Positions 17,059 through 26,332 of a stretch of DNA of 64,000 nucleotides are shown here, piece after piece (positions within the stretch are counted from its first letter, which is position 1; each line of letters opens with the position of its first letter). The position numbers and the translations under genes were made by a program. Origin of the DNA: Mycolicibacterium crocinum (GTDB taxonomy: Bacteria > Actinomycetota > Actinomycetes > Mycobacteriales > Mycobacteriaceae); NCBI RefSeq assembly GCF_022370635.2, contig NZ_CP092362.2, positions 1,054,001-1,118,000 on the forward strand. Reading direction: 5' to 3'. The notes beneath the pieces were generated by a model. The model made no database searches. It saw only the letters and a list, made by a program, of their open reading frames with translations, and was not told the DNA's origin.

Positions 17059-18106
17059 TGGCCATGTTCCTGCATCGTGGGGTGTACATCGCTTTGCTTC
17101 CCGGTGTCGCCGCGTTGACGATGATCGGCGTGATGTCGTTGAGCCCGGGGAAGAACCCGGTGGCGTTCAGGTCGCACGCGTAGGCGTTGCCGAACGCGCC
17201 CTCGTTGGTGATCCGCGCCAGGCCCTTGAGCATCAGCGGCAGGTTGTCGCCGGTGAACGCCAGCTGCGGCTCGATGTCGACGAGGTGGCCGGTGAAACCT
17301 GGCTGGCGAGTGATCATGTCGTTCAACTGTGGGTTGACGGTGTCGGAGATCGTCGATAGTTGACGAATCACCCGCGCCATCGTGCCGGTCGAGGCGACCA
17401 GCTCGGGGCGCCGCGCATTGAAGTCCGACACCACCTTGCTGGTCTGCGAGATCACCTGATCGAGGTTCTGGTTCTGCGTCGCGAGGTTCGCCATCACCGT
17501 GTTCAGTTGGGTGATCACATCGCCGAGGGTCTGATCACGACCGGCGAATGTGTCTGTCAGCGTGGATGTTTGACTGACCAGGTTGACGATCGAGGAATTG
17601 TCACCCTGTAGCGACTGGATCACGCCCTTGGTGAGATTGTCGGCGTCGCGCGGGTTCAGCACGCTGAACAGCGGTTCATAGCCGTTGAGCAGCGTGCCGA
17701 CATCGAAGGACGGGTCGGTGCGCTCGAGCGGGATCGTGGCGTGCGGCGCGAGCGGGCCCGGGCTGCCGATCTTGCCGAGCGACAACCCGAGATACCGCTG
17801 GCCGACGATGTTCTGGTACGTCACCGAGGCCACGGTGTTGCCGAACAGGTGCTGGTCGTTCTGCACGACGAACGACACCTTGGCCAATTTGCCTGCCAGT
17901 TCGATCTTTTCGACGCGCCCGACCCGCACGCCCGCCATCCGGACGTCGTCACCCTCCCGCAGCCCGTAGACGTCGGTGAACATTGCGGCATAGGGGGTGG
18001 TGGGGCCGGCCACGTCGCGGCGCAGCGTGACGTACACCAGCCAGGTCACCGTCACCGCCACCACCATGAACAGCGACAGCCCGATCAGCGGGGCGCGAAA
18101 TCTCAT
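17051..18106 (-). CDS. mceB: Mce family protein, B position
   Basis: 351 residues from ATG 18106; start and previous stop share one base (TGATG), so translation is coupled. The longer frame lies within mceA and is not used. It has a membrane helix (LIGLSLFMVVAVTVTWLVYV), an MCE domain with MAGVRVGRVEKI, and a helical region. C-terminal cysteines (AYACDLNATG, TPRCRNMANG) suggest a disulfide. Confidence 0.92.
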   Translation of the reverse strand: MRFRAPLIGLSLFMVVAVTVTWLVYVTLRRDVAGPTTPYAAMFTDVYGLREGDDVRMAGVRVGRVEKIELAGKLAKVSFVVQNDQHLFGNTVASVTYQNIVGQRYLGLSLGKIGSPGPLAPHATIPLERTDPSFDVGTLLNGYEPLFSVLNPRDADNLTKGVIQSLQGDNSSIVNLVSQTSTLTDTFAGRDQTLGDVITQLNTVMANLATQNQNLDQVISQTSKVVSDFNARRPELVASTGTMARVIRQLSTISDTVNPQLNDMITRQPGFTGHLVDIEPQLAFTGDNLPLMLKGLARITNEGAFGNAYACDLNATGFFPGLNDITPIIVNAATPGSKAMYTPRCRNMANG

Positions 18107-19470
18107 CAGGACCCCCCGGCCTCGGCGGGCAGCGGCGGCGTAGGCGCAGGAGCACCAGGAGCGTCGTCCGGATCGGCGGTGCCCGGCACCCGCGGGAAGG
18201 GCGGTGCCCACCACGGCGTCGGCGGATTCGGATCGCTTAGGTTCGGGGTCGGGTTGATCAGCGGCGGGCCGACCGCCACCAGGTTGCCGTCCGGGCCGAC
18301 GACCGTGCCCGGCGTCGGGGCCAAATCCTTGGGCGGCTGGTAGTTCTGCGGCAGCAGCATCTCGGGCAGATCAGGGCGCACCACGATTTTCGGTGCGGTG
18401 TAGCAGCTCGGGCCGAGCAGCTGGCCGTACCGCGGACAATCGGCGCGGGTGTAGTCGTAGCTCGGTGTCAGCGACAGGTTGACCCGCATATTGCCGGTGT
18501 CCAGTTCGGGCATCCACACCTCGTCGAAGAACTTGCGGGACAACTCATTCATCTTCGTGAACGCCGGCACGAACTTGCCCGCGTTCATCGCGAGGCTGCC
18601 CAGCACCGGAGTCAGGTCATGGGTGATGCCGGTGAGCTGGTCGATGTGGTTGTCGATCGCGGTGTGCGTCGTGCCCAGCGTGTGTTGGCCGCCAGTCACC
18701 AATGTCGTGAGCGCAGCGCGCTTTTCGGCCAGTACCTGCATGGGCTGCACCGCCTGATGCAGGGCATCGACCAAATCGGGCGCGGTGGCCGACAACCCAT
18801 GGGTGGCGTCGATCAACGCCGACACCGTGGAGGGTCCGTCGTCGGTGCTGACGATCGAGTTCAACTGGTCCAGAAGCCGATTCAGCTGGGCGCCCCCGCT
18901 GAGCAGCTTTCCGCGCCGGTTTTCGGTGGCGGCGTTGACCGCGGCCAAGATGCCGACGCTACGGTCTTCGCGGCCGCGGCCGGTGGCGGCCAGCACGTCA
19001 CGCAGCTTGCTGATGGTGGTCTGGAACAGCACTGTCGGCAGCGCGGTGTCCTCGGGGATGTGCTCGCCCGCCCGGATCGCCGGACCCGACCCGTCGGCAA
19101 CCAACTGCACCGACGACACCGCGAACACGTTGGACGGCACCACCCGCGCGGTCACCGACGCCGGGATGGACCCGGCGTATTCGGGTTTCAGGTCGATGTG
19201 GACGTAGTTGGGATGGCCGTTGGCGGCCGGTATCACGGTGTCGACCGCGCCGACCAAGACACCGTGATACTTCACGTCCGACTTCTGCGGCAGCCCGTCG
19301 CCGACGTTCAGCAGATCCGCGACCACCCGGATGTAGTTGTTGAGCTTGCCGTTCGACTTGAGCAGCAACAGCGTGGTGACCAGGGCGGCGACCAAGACCA
19401 CGGCCAGTCCGCAGAACAGCAGCTGCCGCTCGGTGGGGCCGCGGCCGTCCAGGTCAAAGGAATTCGCCAT
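18106..19470 (-). CDS. mceA: Mce family protein, A position
   Basis: A 454-residue protein, the first mce gene after the two permeases; it starts directly after the yrbEB stop. It has a membrane helix at residues 15-38, an MCE domain with YHGVLVGAVDTV, a long helical shaft and a Pro-rich C-terminal tail of about 80 residues (APAPTPPLP). The tail is longer than in many MceA proteins and could interact with the outer envelope. Its number in the mce1-9 series is not assigned. Confidence 0.92.
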   Translation of the reverse strand: MANSFDLDGRGPTERQLLFCGLAVVLVAALVTTLLLLKSNGKLNNYIRVVADLLNVGDGLPQKSDVKYHGVLVGAVDTVIPAANGHPNYVHIDLKPEYAGSIPASVTARVVPSNVFAVSSVQLVADGSGPAIRAGEHIPEDTALPTVLFQTTISKLRDVLAATGRGREDRSVGILAAVNAATENRRGKLLSGGAQLNRLLDQLNSIVSTDDGPSTVSALIDATHGLSATAPDLVDALHQAVQPMQVLAEKRAALTTLVTGGQHTLGTTHTAIDNHIDQLTGITHDLTPVLGSLAMNAGKFVPAFTKMNELSRKFFDEVWMPELDTGNMRVNLSLTPSYDYTRADCPRYGQLLGPSCYTAPKIVVRPDLPEMLLPQNYQPPKDLAPTPGTVVGPDGNLVAVGPPLINPTPNLSDPNPPTPWWAPPFPRVPGTADPDDAPGAPAPTPPLPAEAGGS

Positions 19471-20325
19471 CTAGCCGCCGAACCTCGCTCCGGCGTCGAC
19501 GCTCCACAGCGCCATCGTCAGCAGCATGTTGACGACGATCGTCACCGTGATGGCCGCGCGCATCGCATGCCCGGCGGCGATGCCGACACCTTCCGGTCCG
19601 CCGCTGGCGTAGAAGCCGTAGTAGCACTGGATCGTCGAGGCGATCCATACGAACACGACCGCCTTCAGCAGTGAGTACAGGACGTCCGTGCCGGACAGCA
19701 TCAACGTGAAGTAGTGCAGGTACGCCCCGTTGGATCCGCCGCTGATCACCTCGACCACGATCTGGGTGGTCAGGTAGCTCACCGCCAAACACATGACGTA
19801 GAGCGGGATCACGGCGACCACCGACGCCATCAGCCGCGTGGTCACCAGATAGGGGATGGGCCGGATCGCCAGCGAGTCGAGCGCGTCGATCTCCTCGGCG
19901 ATCCGCATGGACCCCAGCTGTGCGGTGAAGCGGCAGCCGCCCTGCGTGGCGAAGGCCAGCGATGCCGCGATCGGGGCGAGCTCGCGGGTGTTCACCAGCG
20001 AGGAGATGATCCCGGTCGCCGGGCCCAGACCCAACAGGTTCAGGAAGTTGTAGCCCTCGATGCCGACGATCGCGCCGACCGTCACACCCAGGACCAGTGC
20101 GACGCCCGCCGTGCCGCCACCGACCACCAACGATCCGTTACCCCAGGTGATATCGGACAGCAGCCGGGCGAACTCGGTTCGGTAGTGGCGCAACACAATC
20201 GGCACCGCCGCGACCGCGCGGATGAAGAAGACCAGCATGTGGCCCATCCGCACGACCGGTGACGTGAGCGTTCGGGAGAACCGGGTCCACGGAACCCGGA
20301 AGGGGCTGTAGGTGGACGCAGTCAC
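19471..20325 (-). CDS. yrbEB: YrbE/MlaE-type permease, B subunit of the Mce transporter
   Basis: A 284-residue multi-pass membrane protein of the MlaE/DUF140 family. The signature region includes ALVLGVTVGAIVGIEGYNFL, ISSLVNTRELAPIAASLAFA and MRIAEEIDALDSLAIRP, the conserved cytoplasmic loop that contacts the Mce ATPase. The ATPase (MceG) is encoded elsewhere in mycobacteria and is absent here. The gene overlaps yrbEA by 4 bp. Confidence 0.95.
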   Translation of the reverse strand: MTASTYSPFRVPWTRFSRTLTSPVVRMGHMLVFFIRAVAAVPIVLRHYRTEFARLLSDITWGNGSLVVGGGTAGVALVLGVTVGAIVGIEGYNFLNLLGLGPATGIISSLVNTRELAPIAASLAFATQGGCRFTAQLGSMRIAEEIDALDSLAIRPIPYLVTTRLMASVVAVIPLYVMCLAVSYLTTQIVVEVISGGSNGAYLHYFTLMLSGTDVLYSLLKAVVFVWIASTIQCYYGFYASGGPEGVGIAAGHAMRAAITVTIVVNMLLTMALWSVDAGARFGG

Positions 20326-21188
20326 AGGCCCACCCTGGGAAACAGCATGTTGTACAGCTGGCTGATGACGACGTTGACGATCATCAGGATCAGAATCGAC
20401 TCGACCACAGCGGCATTCACCGAGTTGGCCACCCCGGTCGGACCGCCTTTGGTGGACAAGCCCTTCTGACTCGACACGATCGCGACGATCGCGCCGAACA
20501 CCACGGCCTTGAGAAGAGCCAACACCATGTCACCCGGTGTGGTGAACGAGGCGAAGGTGGCCACGAAGCTGCCGGGTGCCCCGTTCTGGAAGTAGACGTT
20601 GAATAGATAGCTCGCCAGGAACCCGACGAAGCAGACCACCCCGGTCAGCGCGACGCCGATCATGATCGCGGCGGCGAACCGCGGAACGACGAGGCGACGG
20701 ATCACCGAGACACCCATGACCTCCATGGCGTCGATCTCTTCGCGCATCGTGCGTGAGCCGAGGTCGGCGGTAATGGCCGAGCCGACAGCGGCCGCCATCA
20801 GGATCGCCGCCACCAGGGATGCCGCCTGCCGGATCACCGCGAGACCACTGGCCGCACCCGCCAGCGAGGTCGCGCCCACCTGCCCGGCAAGCAGCGCGAA
20901 CTGGATCGACAACGTCACCCCGACCGGCAGGGCCACCAGCACGGTCGGCACCACGGCGGTCCCGGCCATGAACGCGCCCTGCCGGACGAACTCCTGCAGC
21001 GGGAAGCGGCCGGTGACGAGGTCGAGGAACAAGTACTGCAGAGTTCGCACGCCCAGCACGAACTGCTCGCCGACCGTCCGGAGTGACGCGAGCGGATGCC
21101 GCTTCACATAGCCGACGGTCCAGTTCTCGATGACCTCCACCCCGCCGCCGCTCAACTGACGGCTCGCAGGCAGATCCAGCTCAGACAT
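20322..21188 (-). CDS. yrbEA: YrbE/MlaE-type permease, A subunit of the Mce transporter
   Basis: A 288-residue membrane protein and the first gene of the operon. The MlaE-family signature MREEIDAMEVMGVSVIRRL is clear, with five to six membrane segments (AILMAAAVGSAITADLG, IMIGVALTGVVCFVGFLASY). Together with YrbEB it forms the membrane-embedded permease. Upstream lies a 378-bp non-coding stretch that should hold the operon promoter. Confidence 0.95.
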   Translation of the reverse strand: MSELDLPASRQLSGGGVEVIENWTVGYVKRHPLASLRTVGEQFVLGVRTLQYLFLDLVTGRFPLQEFVRQGAFMAGTAVVPTVLVALPVGVTLSIQFALLAGQVGATSLAGAASGLAVIRQAASLVAAILMAAAVGSAITADLGSRTMREEIDAMEVMGVSVIRRLVVPRFAAAIMIGVALTGVVCFVGFLASYLFNVYFQNGAPGSFVATFASFTTPGDMVLALLKAVVFGAIVAIVSSQKGLSTKGGPTGVANSVNAAVVESILILMIVNVVISQLYNMLFPRVGL

Positions 21189-21566
21189 CGGCTGACCGTC
21201 TTCGGGTCACCAGTGTCCCGGATGTCAAACACTCTGCGCGCGTGCGCATTTGGTAGACGCAGAAAATGGGAAGTTCACATCCGTTCACTGCTTGATGCCG
21301 ACACCGTCAGTCGATGGATTCGTTGGGGTCTTGTGCACCGTATGACTCATCGATTGTGACGTCAAGATTTCGAAGAATATTCATTTACATACTGCTCAAG
21401 TGATCAGGACGTCGCGGCAGGCTGGCCAGTCGCTCGACCGCTGAATATAAGCCTAGTTACGGCCGCTTTCCGGCGCCTTCACCGTTCGCGGTGTCACGCC
21501 TTCGCCGGCGCACAACAGCAGAGTTCGTCTGAGTCCCGTGAATTGGGCATTCACATGTTCGGCGTG
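21189..21566. other. 378-bp intergenic region upstream of the mce operon
   Basis: No gene is supported here on either strand. It is less GC-rich than its surroundings around 21355-21395, where an 8-bp palindrome GAATATTC (21375-21382) sits. It presumably holds the mce promoter and the 3' flank of the lipase gene. I could not identify a convincing -35/-10 pair or a known Mce-regulator operator. Confidence 0.5.
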
Positions 21567-23063
21567 CTACGGCGCGATCAGCGTCCCTGCCTCCGACGCG
21601 GCCTGCAACAGCTGCGGGATCGTCAACGCGCCATAGCCAGTAACAGGTCCCATACGCAATCCCAACCATGGCACCACGGTCGGATCCGGATCGACGCCGA
21701 GGTTGTACGCCTGCATCCCGGGCAGATGGTGTTCGAAGAAATTGCCCAGCGTGTCGATCATGAAGATCGCGTCCCCGATCGGGCCGTATCCGTAGAGCGC
21801 CGAGGAATTGAACAGCGGCGCAACCGCATTCGGGTCGCCGATCATCACGATCGGGCCGTAATGCGGCTTACTTCCACCGGCCGGAACGTAGCGGGGCATG
21901 AACGGTTGCAGACCGGGTAGGTCGCTGGAGAAATAGGCCGCGGGATCGCCGTAGGTCTCGATGTTGACGAACCCGGAGTTGGCTCCGTTGCCGGTGACGA
22001 TGGTGTTGATGCCGGGACTCTCGAAGCCGATGCCGCCCAATCCGGTCTGCTGCGAGACGTATTCGGCTTCCCAGCCTCCGAGCGAGTGGCCGGTGACGAA
22101 GATGTCCGAGGTGCTGTAACCCTGAAGCGCGGCCGCATCCTGCACCCGCTGTTCGAACCGCAGCGCGTCGGTGAAGGCTCGCGGCGTTGTGCCAGTGAAG
22201 AGGATCTGGAGGTCGGTGACGATCTGGGAGATGGCGATCAGCGGGTTGAACAACAGGTTCGTTCCGCCGGTGGTGCCTTGGTAGGCAATGATGATCTGGT
22301 TCTGCGGCGTCACCCAGACTTGAGCGGACTCACCGGAGAGAACATTGGTCGACGTCATGGGCACGCCGTTGACGGTGAACTGACGAAGGCCGCCCGGGGC
22401 GCCGCCCAGCACATATTCGGCTGCGGCCGCGTTGAGGAACTGGGCAACCGTCGGGGTCAGGCCGGTCGTGGAGCCGGTGTAGGTCATGGTCGGCGGCACC
22501 GGCTGACTGGTCGGCATCGCGTCCAATCCCGCCGCATGCTCGAGGCGGCGAAACGCCGTGAAGACCAGTTCGTCGATCGGCGCGAAGTTGAGCGGACTCT
22601 GCGGGCCGGTCGTGGCGGCGGTCATGTCCAGTGACTGCAGCACGGTGTTCACCACGTGACCGGGGAAGCCGATGAGCTGCGCGATGGGGGACAGCGGCCC
22701 CGGCGGCTGAGGAGTCGAAGGCGTCGTGGTCGATGCATTCGGAACAGGCTGTGCGACAACGGGATTAAGTTGCAGCGTGGCGCGACGACTGGTCGCCAGC
22801 CCGGCGCTGCGTGATGACGTTGTCGCGGCGGCCGGCGCCCCATTAAGACGGGCACTGTGACCGCTGCCCGATCTCCGCGGCCCGCTCGGTGCGGAATGAC
22901 TCGACGAGGCGGCCGACGAATCAGGATGTCCGGTGTCGGCCCAGGCCACTGCCTGACCGCCGGCGGCCCCGAAACCCACGCCAATACCGATTGCGGCGGC
23001 GGCGACACACTGGCGCGCTCTGCGCGCGCGACGTTCCGCACGATTGGGCACACGTGCCGTCAT
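21567..23063 (-). CDS. Secreted lipase-like alpha/beta hydrolase with Ser-rich linker
   Basis: A 498-residue protein. The N terminus is very basic (RRARRARQC), then a hydrophobic signal segment to about residue 42 (AVAWA), then a Ser/Ala/Pro-rich linker to residue 125. The catalytic domain (about 200-498) has a nucleophile elbow GHSLGG and the strand IIIAYQGTTGG before it, typical of class-3 lipases, with candidate Asp and His residues later (GDPAAYF, HHLPGMQ). It is probably exported and acts on lipids or esters at the cell surface. Confidence 0.78.
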   Translation of the reverse strand: MTARVPNRAERRARRARQCVAAAAIGIGVGFGAAGGQAVAWADTGHPDSSAASSSHSAPSGPRRSGSGHSARLNGAPAAATTSSRSAGLATSRRATLQLNPVVAQPVPNASTTTPSTPQPPGPLSPIAQLIGFPGHVVNTVLQSLDMTAATTGPQSPLNFAPIDELVFTAFRRLEHAAGLDAMPTSQPVPPTMTYTGSTTGLTPTVAQFLNAAAAEYVLGGAPGGLRQFTVNGVPMTSTNVLSGESAQVWVTPQNQIIIAYQGTTGGTNLLFNPLIAISQIVTDLQILFTGTTPRAFTDALRFEQRVQDAAALQGYSTSDIFVTGHSLGGWEAEYVSQQTGLGGIGFESPGINTIVTGNGANSGFVNIETYGDPAAYFSSDLPGLQPFMPRYVPAGGSKPHYGPIVMIGDPNAVAPLFNSSALYGYGPIGDAIFMIDTLGNFFEHHLPGMQAYNLGVDPDPTVVPWLGLRMGPVTGYGALTIPQLLQAASEAGTLIAP

Positions 23064-23231
23064 GCATCCCCCCTGATGTGGTCTCGGAGTCGATACCCTG
23101 CCGCTGAGCGTATGACAACGCGCGATGTCAGTCCCGATTTTGGTCGGTATGCCGGATCGGTACCGACCTTCGGCGTCGCTGGCAAAGGTGATGTAGCTTC
23201 AATCGACAGTCGGGGGAGCGCCAAGGAGTAG

Positions 23232-25034
23232 ATGGTGGAGGCGACACCATTCGGGCACTATCAGCTGCAAGAGCTGATAGGCCGCGGCGGCATGGGCGAG
23301 GTCTACCGCGCTTTCGACACCAAGACCGACCGGGTCGTCGCCCTCAAGGTGCTTCCGCACCGGCTGGCCGAGGATGAAACCTTCCAGCAACGTTTCAGGC
23401 GCGAAGCTCAAGCCGCCGCTGCCCTCAACGAACCGCACGTCGTCCCGATCCACAGTTATGGCGAGATCGACGGGCGGTTGTACCTGGATATGCGGCTGAT
23501 CGAGGGCCGCACGCTCGGCGCCATCCTGTCCGACACCGGCAGGCCACTGGACCCTGCCCTCGCGGTCAACATTGTCGAGCAGGTCGCGGGAGCCCTGGAC
23601 GCAGCGCACGCCGCCGGCCTGATCCACCGCGACGTCAAACCGTCCAACATCCTGATCACCGGCCGCGACTTCGCCTACCTCATCGACTTCGGCTTGGCCC
23701 GGACCGCGGGCGAAGCCGGGCTGACGACGGCAGGCAGCACCCTGGGGACGCTGGCGTACATGGCGCCCGAGCGGTTCAGCGGCGGCCAGGCCGATCACCG
23801 ATCCGATGTCTACGCGCTGACCTGTGTCCTCTACGAGTGCCTCACCGGGGATCGGCCGTACCCGGACGACAGTCTGGAACAGCAGATCGCCGGGCACATG
23901 ACGACGCCGGCGCCGCGCCCGTCCGAGAAGGATTCCAGGCTGGCGGCGTTCGACGACGTCATCGCCAAGGGAATGGCCAAGAAGCCGGCCCAACGCTATG
24001 ACAGCGCCGGACAGTTGGCTGCCGCTGCGCGCCAGGCGTTGAGCGCGCGGGTCCGCAGGACCGGCAGTTCCGGACGCCACGCGATGGCCGCGCCGACGCC
24101 GCATCGGCGTCGCGCGTTCATCGCCATCGGTGCAGCCGCGCTGTTGGTGGCCGCCGCCGGGTTGGGTGCCTGGCAGTGGCGAGCAGCCGAGACCCGGTCC
24201 AGCAGCGCAACGAGTTTGGCCGGGACGGCGTCCAGTTCGCAGCCGCTGCCGCAGGCCGATGGCGCCGTCCCAGAGATCGCGGCCACCGTGCCGGCCAAGA
24301 TCCGGGACACCGGGCGACTGATCGTCGGCGTCAACATTCCCTATGCGCCAAACGAATTCATCGATGCCGACGGCAATGTCGTCGGTTTCGACGTCGACCT
24401 GATGAACGCCGTGGCGCGCACGTTGGGCCTGACCCCGGAATATCGCCAGACCGCGTTCGAGGCCATCATCCCGTCGGTGCGGGCCGGCGACTTCAATCTC
24501 GGTATGTCGTCGTTCACCGACACCAAGGAACGTGAGGCTGCAGCCGATTTCGTCACCTACTTTCGCGCCGGCACCCTGTGGGCGCAGCGTCCCGGGGCGG
24601 CGATAGACCCTGACAATGCATGCGGTCTCAAGGTTGGGGTGGCCTATCCGTCGCTGCAGGAATCCGACGAGCTGCCGGCCAAGAGCAAGGACTGTGTGGC
24701 CGCCGGCAAACCGGCCATCAAGAAGGTCATCTACACCCGCCAGGACGACCTCAATACCGCGCTGATGGCCGGTGAAGTCGATGCGATGTCGGCTGATTCG
24801 CCCGTCACGGGGTTCGCGATCAAGACCAGCGGTGGACAGCTCGAAGCAGCCGGCGCGGTCTTCGACTCCGCACCGTACGGGTGGCCGGTGGCCAAGGATT
24901 CCGGTCTTGCCGAGCCGTTGCGCCAGGCGCTGCAGCACCTGATCGACACCGGCGAATACCGCACCATCGCCACGATCTGGGGTGTCGAGAAGGGGATGAT
25001 CGACAAGCCGTCGATCAACGGCGCTGTGCGCTGA
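23232..25034 (+). CDS. Membrane Ser/Thr protein kinase fused to a periplasmic-type solute-binding domain
   Basis: A 600-residue protein. Residues 8-270 are a Hanks-type kinase: GRGGMGEVY, Lys39 in VALK, catalytic HRDVKPSN with Asp134, DFG with Asp152, and an APE motif. One membrane helix lies at about 295-316. The outer part (about 355-590) is a family-3 solute-binding domain (GRLIVGVNIPYAPNEFI, GFDVDLMNAVARTLGL, MSSFTDTKEREAAADF), the type that binds amino acids. The design suggests direct sensing of an extracellular amino acid or opine coupled to intracellular phosphorylation. Confidence 0.9.
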   Translation: MVEATPFGHYQLQELIGRGGMGEVYRAFDTKTDRVVALKVLPHRLAEDETFQQRFRREAQAAAALNEPHVVPIHSYGEIDGRLYLDMRLIEGRTLGAILSDTGRPLDPALAVNIVEQVAGALDAAHAAGLIHRDVKPSNILITGRDFAYLIDFGLARTAGEAGLTTAGSTLGTLAYMAPERFSGGQADHRSDVYALTCVLYECLTGDRPYPDDSLEQQIAGHMTTPAPRPSEKDSRLAAFDDVIAKGMAKKPAQRYDSAGQLAAAARQALSARVRRTGSSGRHAMAAPTPHRRRAFIAIGAAALLVAAAGLGAWQWRAAETRSSSATSLAGTASSSQPLPQADGAVPEIAATVPAKIRDTGRLIVGVNIPYAPNEFIDADGNVVGFDVDLMNAVARTLGLTPEYRQTAFEAIIPSVRAGDFNLGMSSFTDTKEREAAADFVTYFRAGTLWAQRPGAAIDPDNACGLKVGVAYPSLQESDELPAKSKDCVAAGKPAIKKVIYTRQDDLNTALMAGEVDAMSADSPVTGFAIKTSGGQLEAAGAVFDSAPYGWPVAKDSGLAEPLRQALQHLIDTGEYRTIATIWGVEKGMIDKPSINGAVR

Positions 25035-25038
25035 GGTC

Positions 25039-26235
25039 TTACGCAGTCGTGTGCAGCATCCCGGCGATATCGGGGTCAAGTTGTTGCAGCGCAACGATTA
25101 CCGCGATCGGCGCGTCACGGCCGATAGTGGACCGAACCGTGGTCGTGCGGCCCTGTCGCTCCGGCGAGCGGAGTTCGTCGATGCGGGCAACCAATGCGTC
25201 GGCGAGTTCGTCGAAATCGGTGATCAGCCCCCCGACGATGACCAGTTCCGGGTCGAGCAGGGCTTCGATCATCGCGGCGGTATGCGCGACTCGGTCGATG
25301 ACGTCTCGAACGATGTTCTGCGACTGTTCATTTCCAGCGTTCTCGCGACGCAGGGCGTCGATGTCGACCTCGTCATAGGTCTTGCCGATCGTTTGCGGGG
25401 CGGCGGCCTGCATGGCATACATCGACATGTCGGCTTCCATGCAGCCGGTGCGGCCGCACCGGCATGACGCCGTACTGCCGTAGACGGGCACGTGCCCGAT
25501 GGCGCCGGCGACGCCCGTCGACCCGGCGTAGGGCCGCCCGTCGATGATGAGTCCGACACCGAGCCGGCCGCCGTGATCCAGCACCACCGCCGAGCGGGCC
25601 TCCCGCGCCTGACCGGCGATCGTCTCGGCCAGGGTGATCGCCTTGGTGGTGTCTTGAACGGCTACCGGAATGCCGAGATCGCGCGAAAGCAGCTTGCCCA
25701 GTTCGACATTCGTCCAGCCGACCTCGTGTGAGGCGATGACCAGTCCGGTGGTGTCGTCGACAAGTCCCGGGATGCACACACCGACGACAGACGCCGGCTT
25801 GCCAGTCGAGTCGCTCATCAACTTCTTGGCGAGGCGGGTGATCGAGCGGATGACCGCCACAGGCTCTCTGTCGCCCGTCGGCGTCTCGCCTTCAGCTGAG
25901 ATGTTTGCAGTGGCGTCGGCCAGGATGACCCGCGCACGGATCCCGTCGATCCGGATGCCCAACACGCGGCGCGCCTCCGGATTGCAGCCGAGCAGGATGC
26001 GCGGCCGACCACGAGAGCTGACCCCCTCGACGCGCGACTCCAACTCGACGAGGGTGCCATCCTCGATGAGATCGGCGACGAGCGCGGTGACCGAGGGGCG
26101 CGGCAGGCCGAGCCGATCGGCCAGGTCGGCCCTGGCCAGCGGCCCGGACGTGCGCAGCAAGTGCACGACGCGCTGACGCTGCAGGAGGCGCGCGACCTGC
26201 CTGCTCTGCTTCGTCGACTCCGACGGTTTCAGCAC
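25039..26235 (-). CDS. ROK-family transcriptional repressor
   Basis: A 398-residue protein starting at GTG 26235. It has an N-terminal winged helix (LADRLGLPRPSVTALVADLIEDGTL, with a basic GRPRILL wing) and a C-terminal ROK kinase-like sugar-binding domain with the zinc motif CRCGRTGCME and the AGAIGHVPV segment. It resembles NagC/Mlc regulators that release DNA on binding a sugar. It is divergent from the large secreted propeller gene, and the repeats between them are its likely operators. Confidence 0.9.
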   Translation of the reverse strand: MLKPSESTKQSRQVARLLQRQRVVHLLRTSGPLARADLADRLGLPRPSVTALVADLIEDGTLVELESRVEGVSSRGRPRILLGCNPEARRVLGIRIDGIRARVILADATANISAEGETPTGDREPVAVIRSITRLAKKLMSDSTGKPASVVGVCIPGLVDDTTGLVIASHEVGWTNVELGKLLSRDLGIPVAVQDTTKAITLAETIAGQAREARSAVVLDHGGRLGVGLIIDGRPYAGSTGVAGAIGHVPVYGSTASCRCGRTGCMEADMSMYAMQAAAPQTIGKTYDEVDIDALRRENAGNEQSQNIVRDVIDRVAHTAAMIEALLDPELVIVGGLITDFDELADALVARIDELRSPERQGRTTTVRSTIGRDAPIAVIVALQQLDPDIAGMLHTTA

Positions 26236-26242
26236 ACCCTCC

Positions 26243-26317
26243 TTGACAGCCCGTCACAGGCTGCTATTAAATTCGTCACACCAACTAAATCGTATTAAGT
26301 ACGTCACACCAATTAAA
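26243..26317 (+). promoter_or_regulatory. Promoter plus direct-repeat operator for the propeller gene
   Basis: TTGACA (26243-26248) and TATTAA (26265-26270) with 16-bp spacing form a near-consensus sigma-70-type promoter. Two 24-bp direct repeats (26266-26289 and 26294-26317, 28-bp period) share the core CGTCACACCAA flanked by TTAA-type ends. They overlap the -10 and start region, fitting repression by the divergent ROK protein. Confidence 0.65.
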
Positions 26318-26332
26318 CCGGGGAGCCCTCCA

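Noticed and set aside
23199..25094. A 631-codon ORF antisense to the kinase gene
   Set aside because: The plus-strand frame has all kinase and solute-binding motifs; the antisense frame has none and a composition typical of GC-rich shadow frames.
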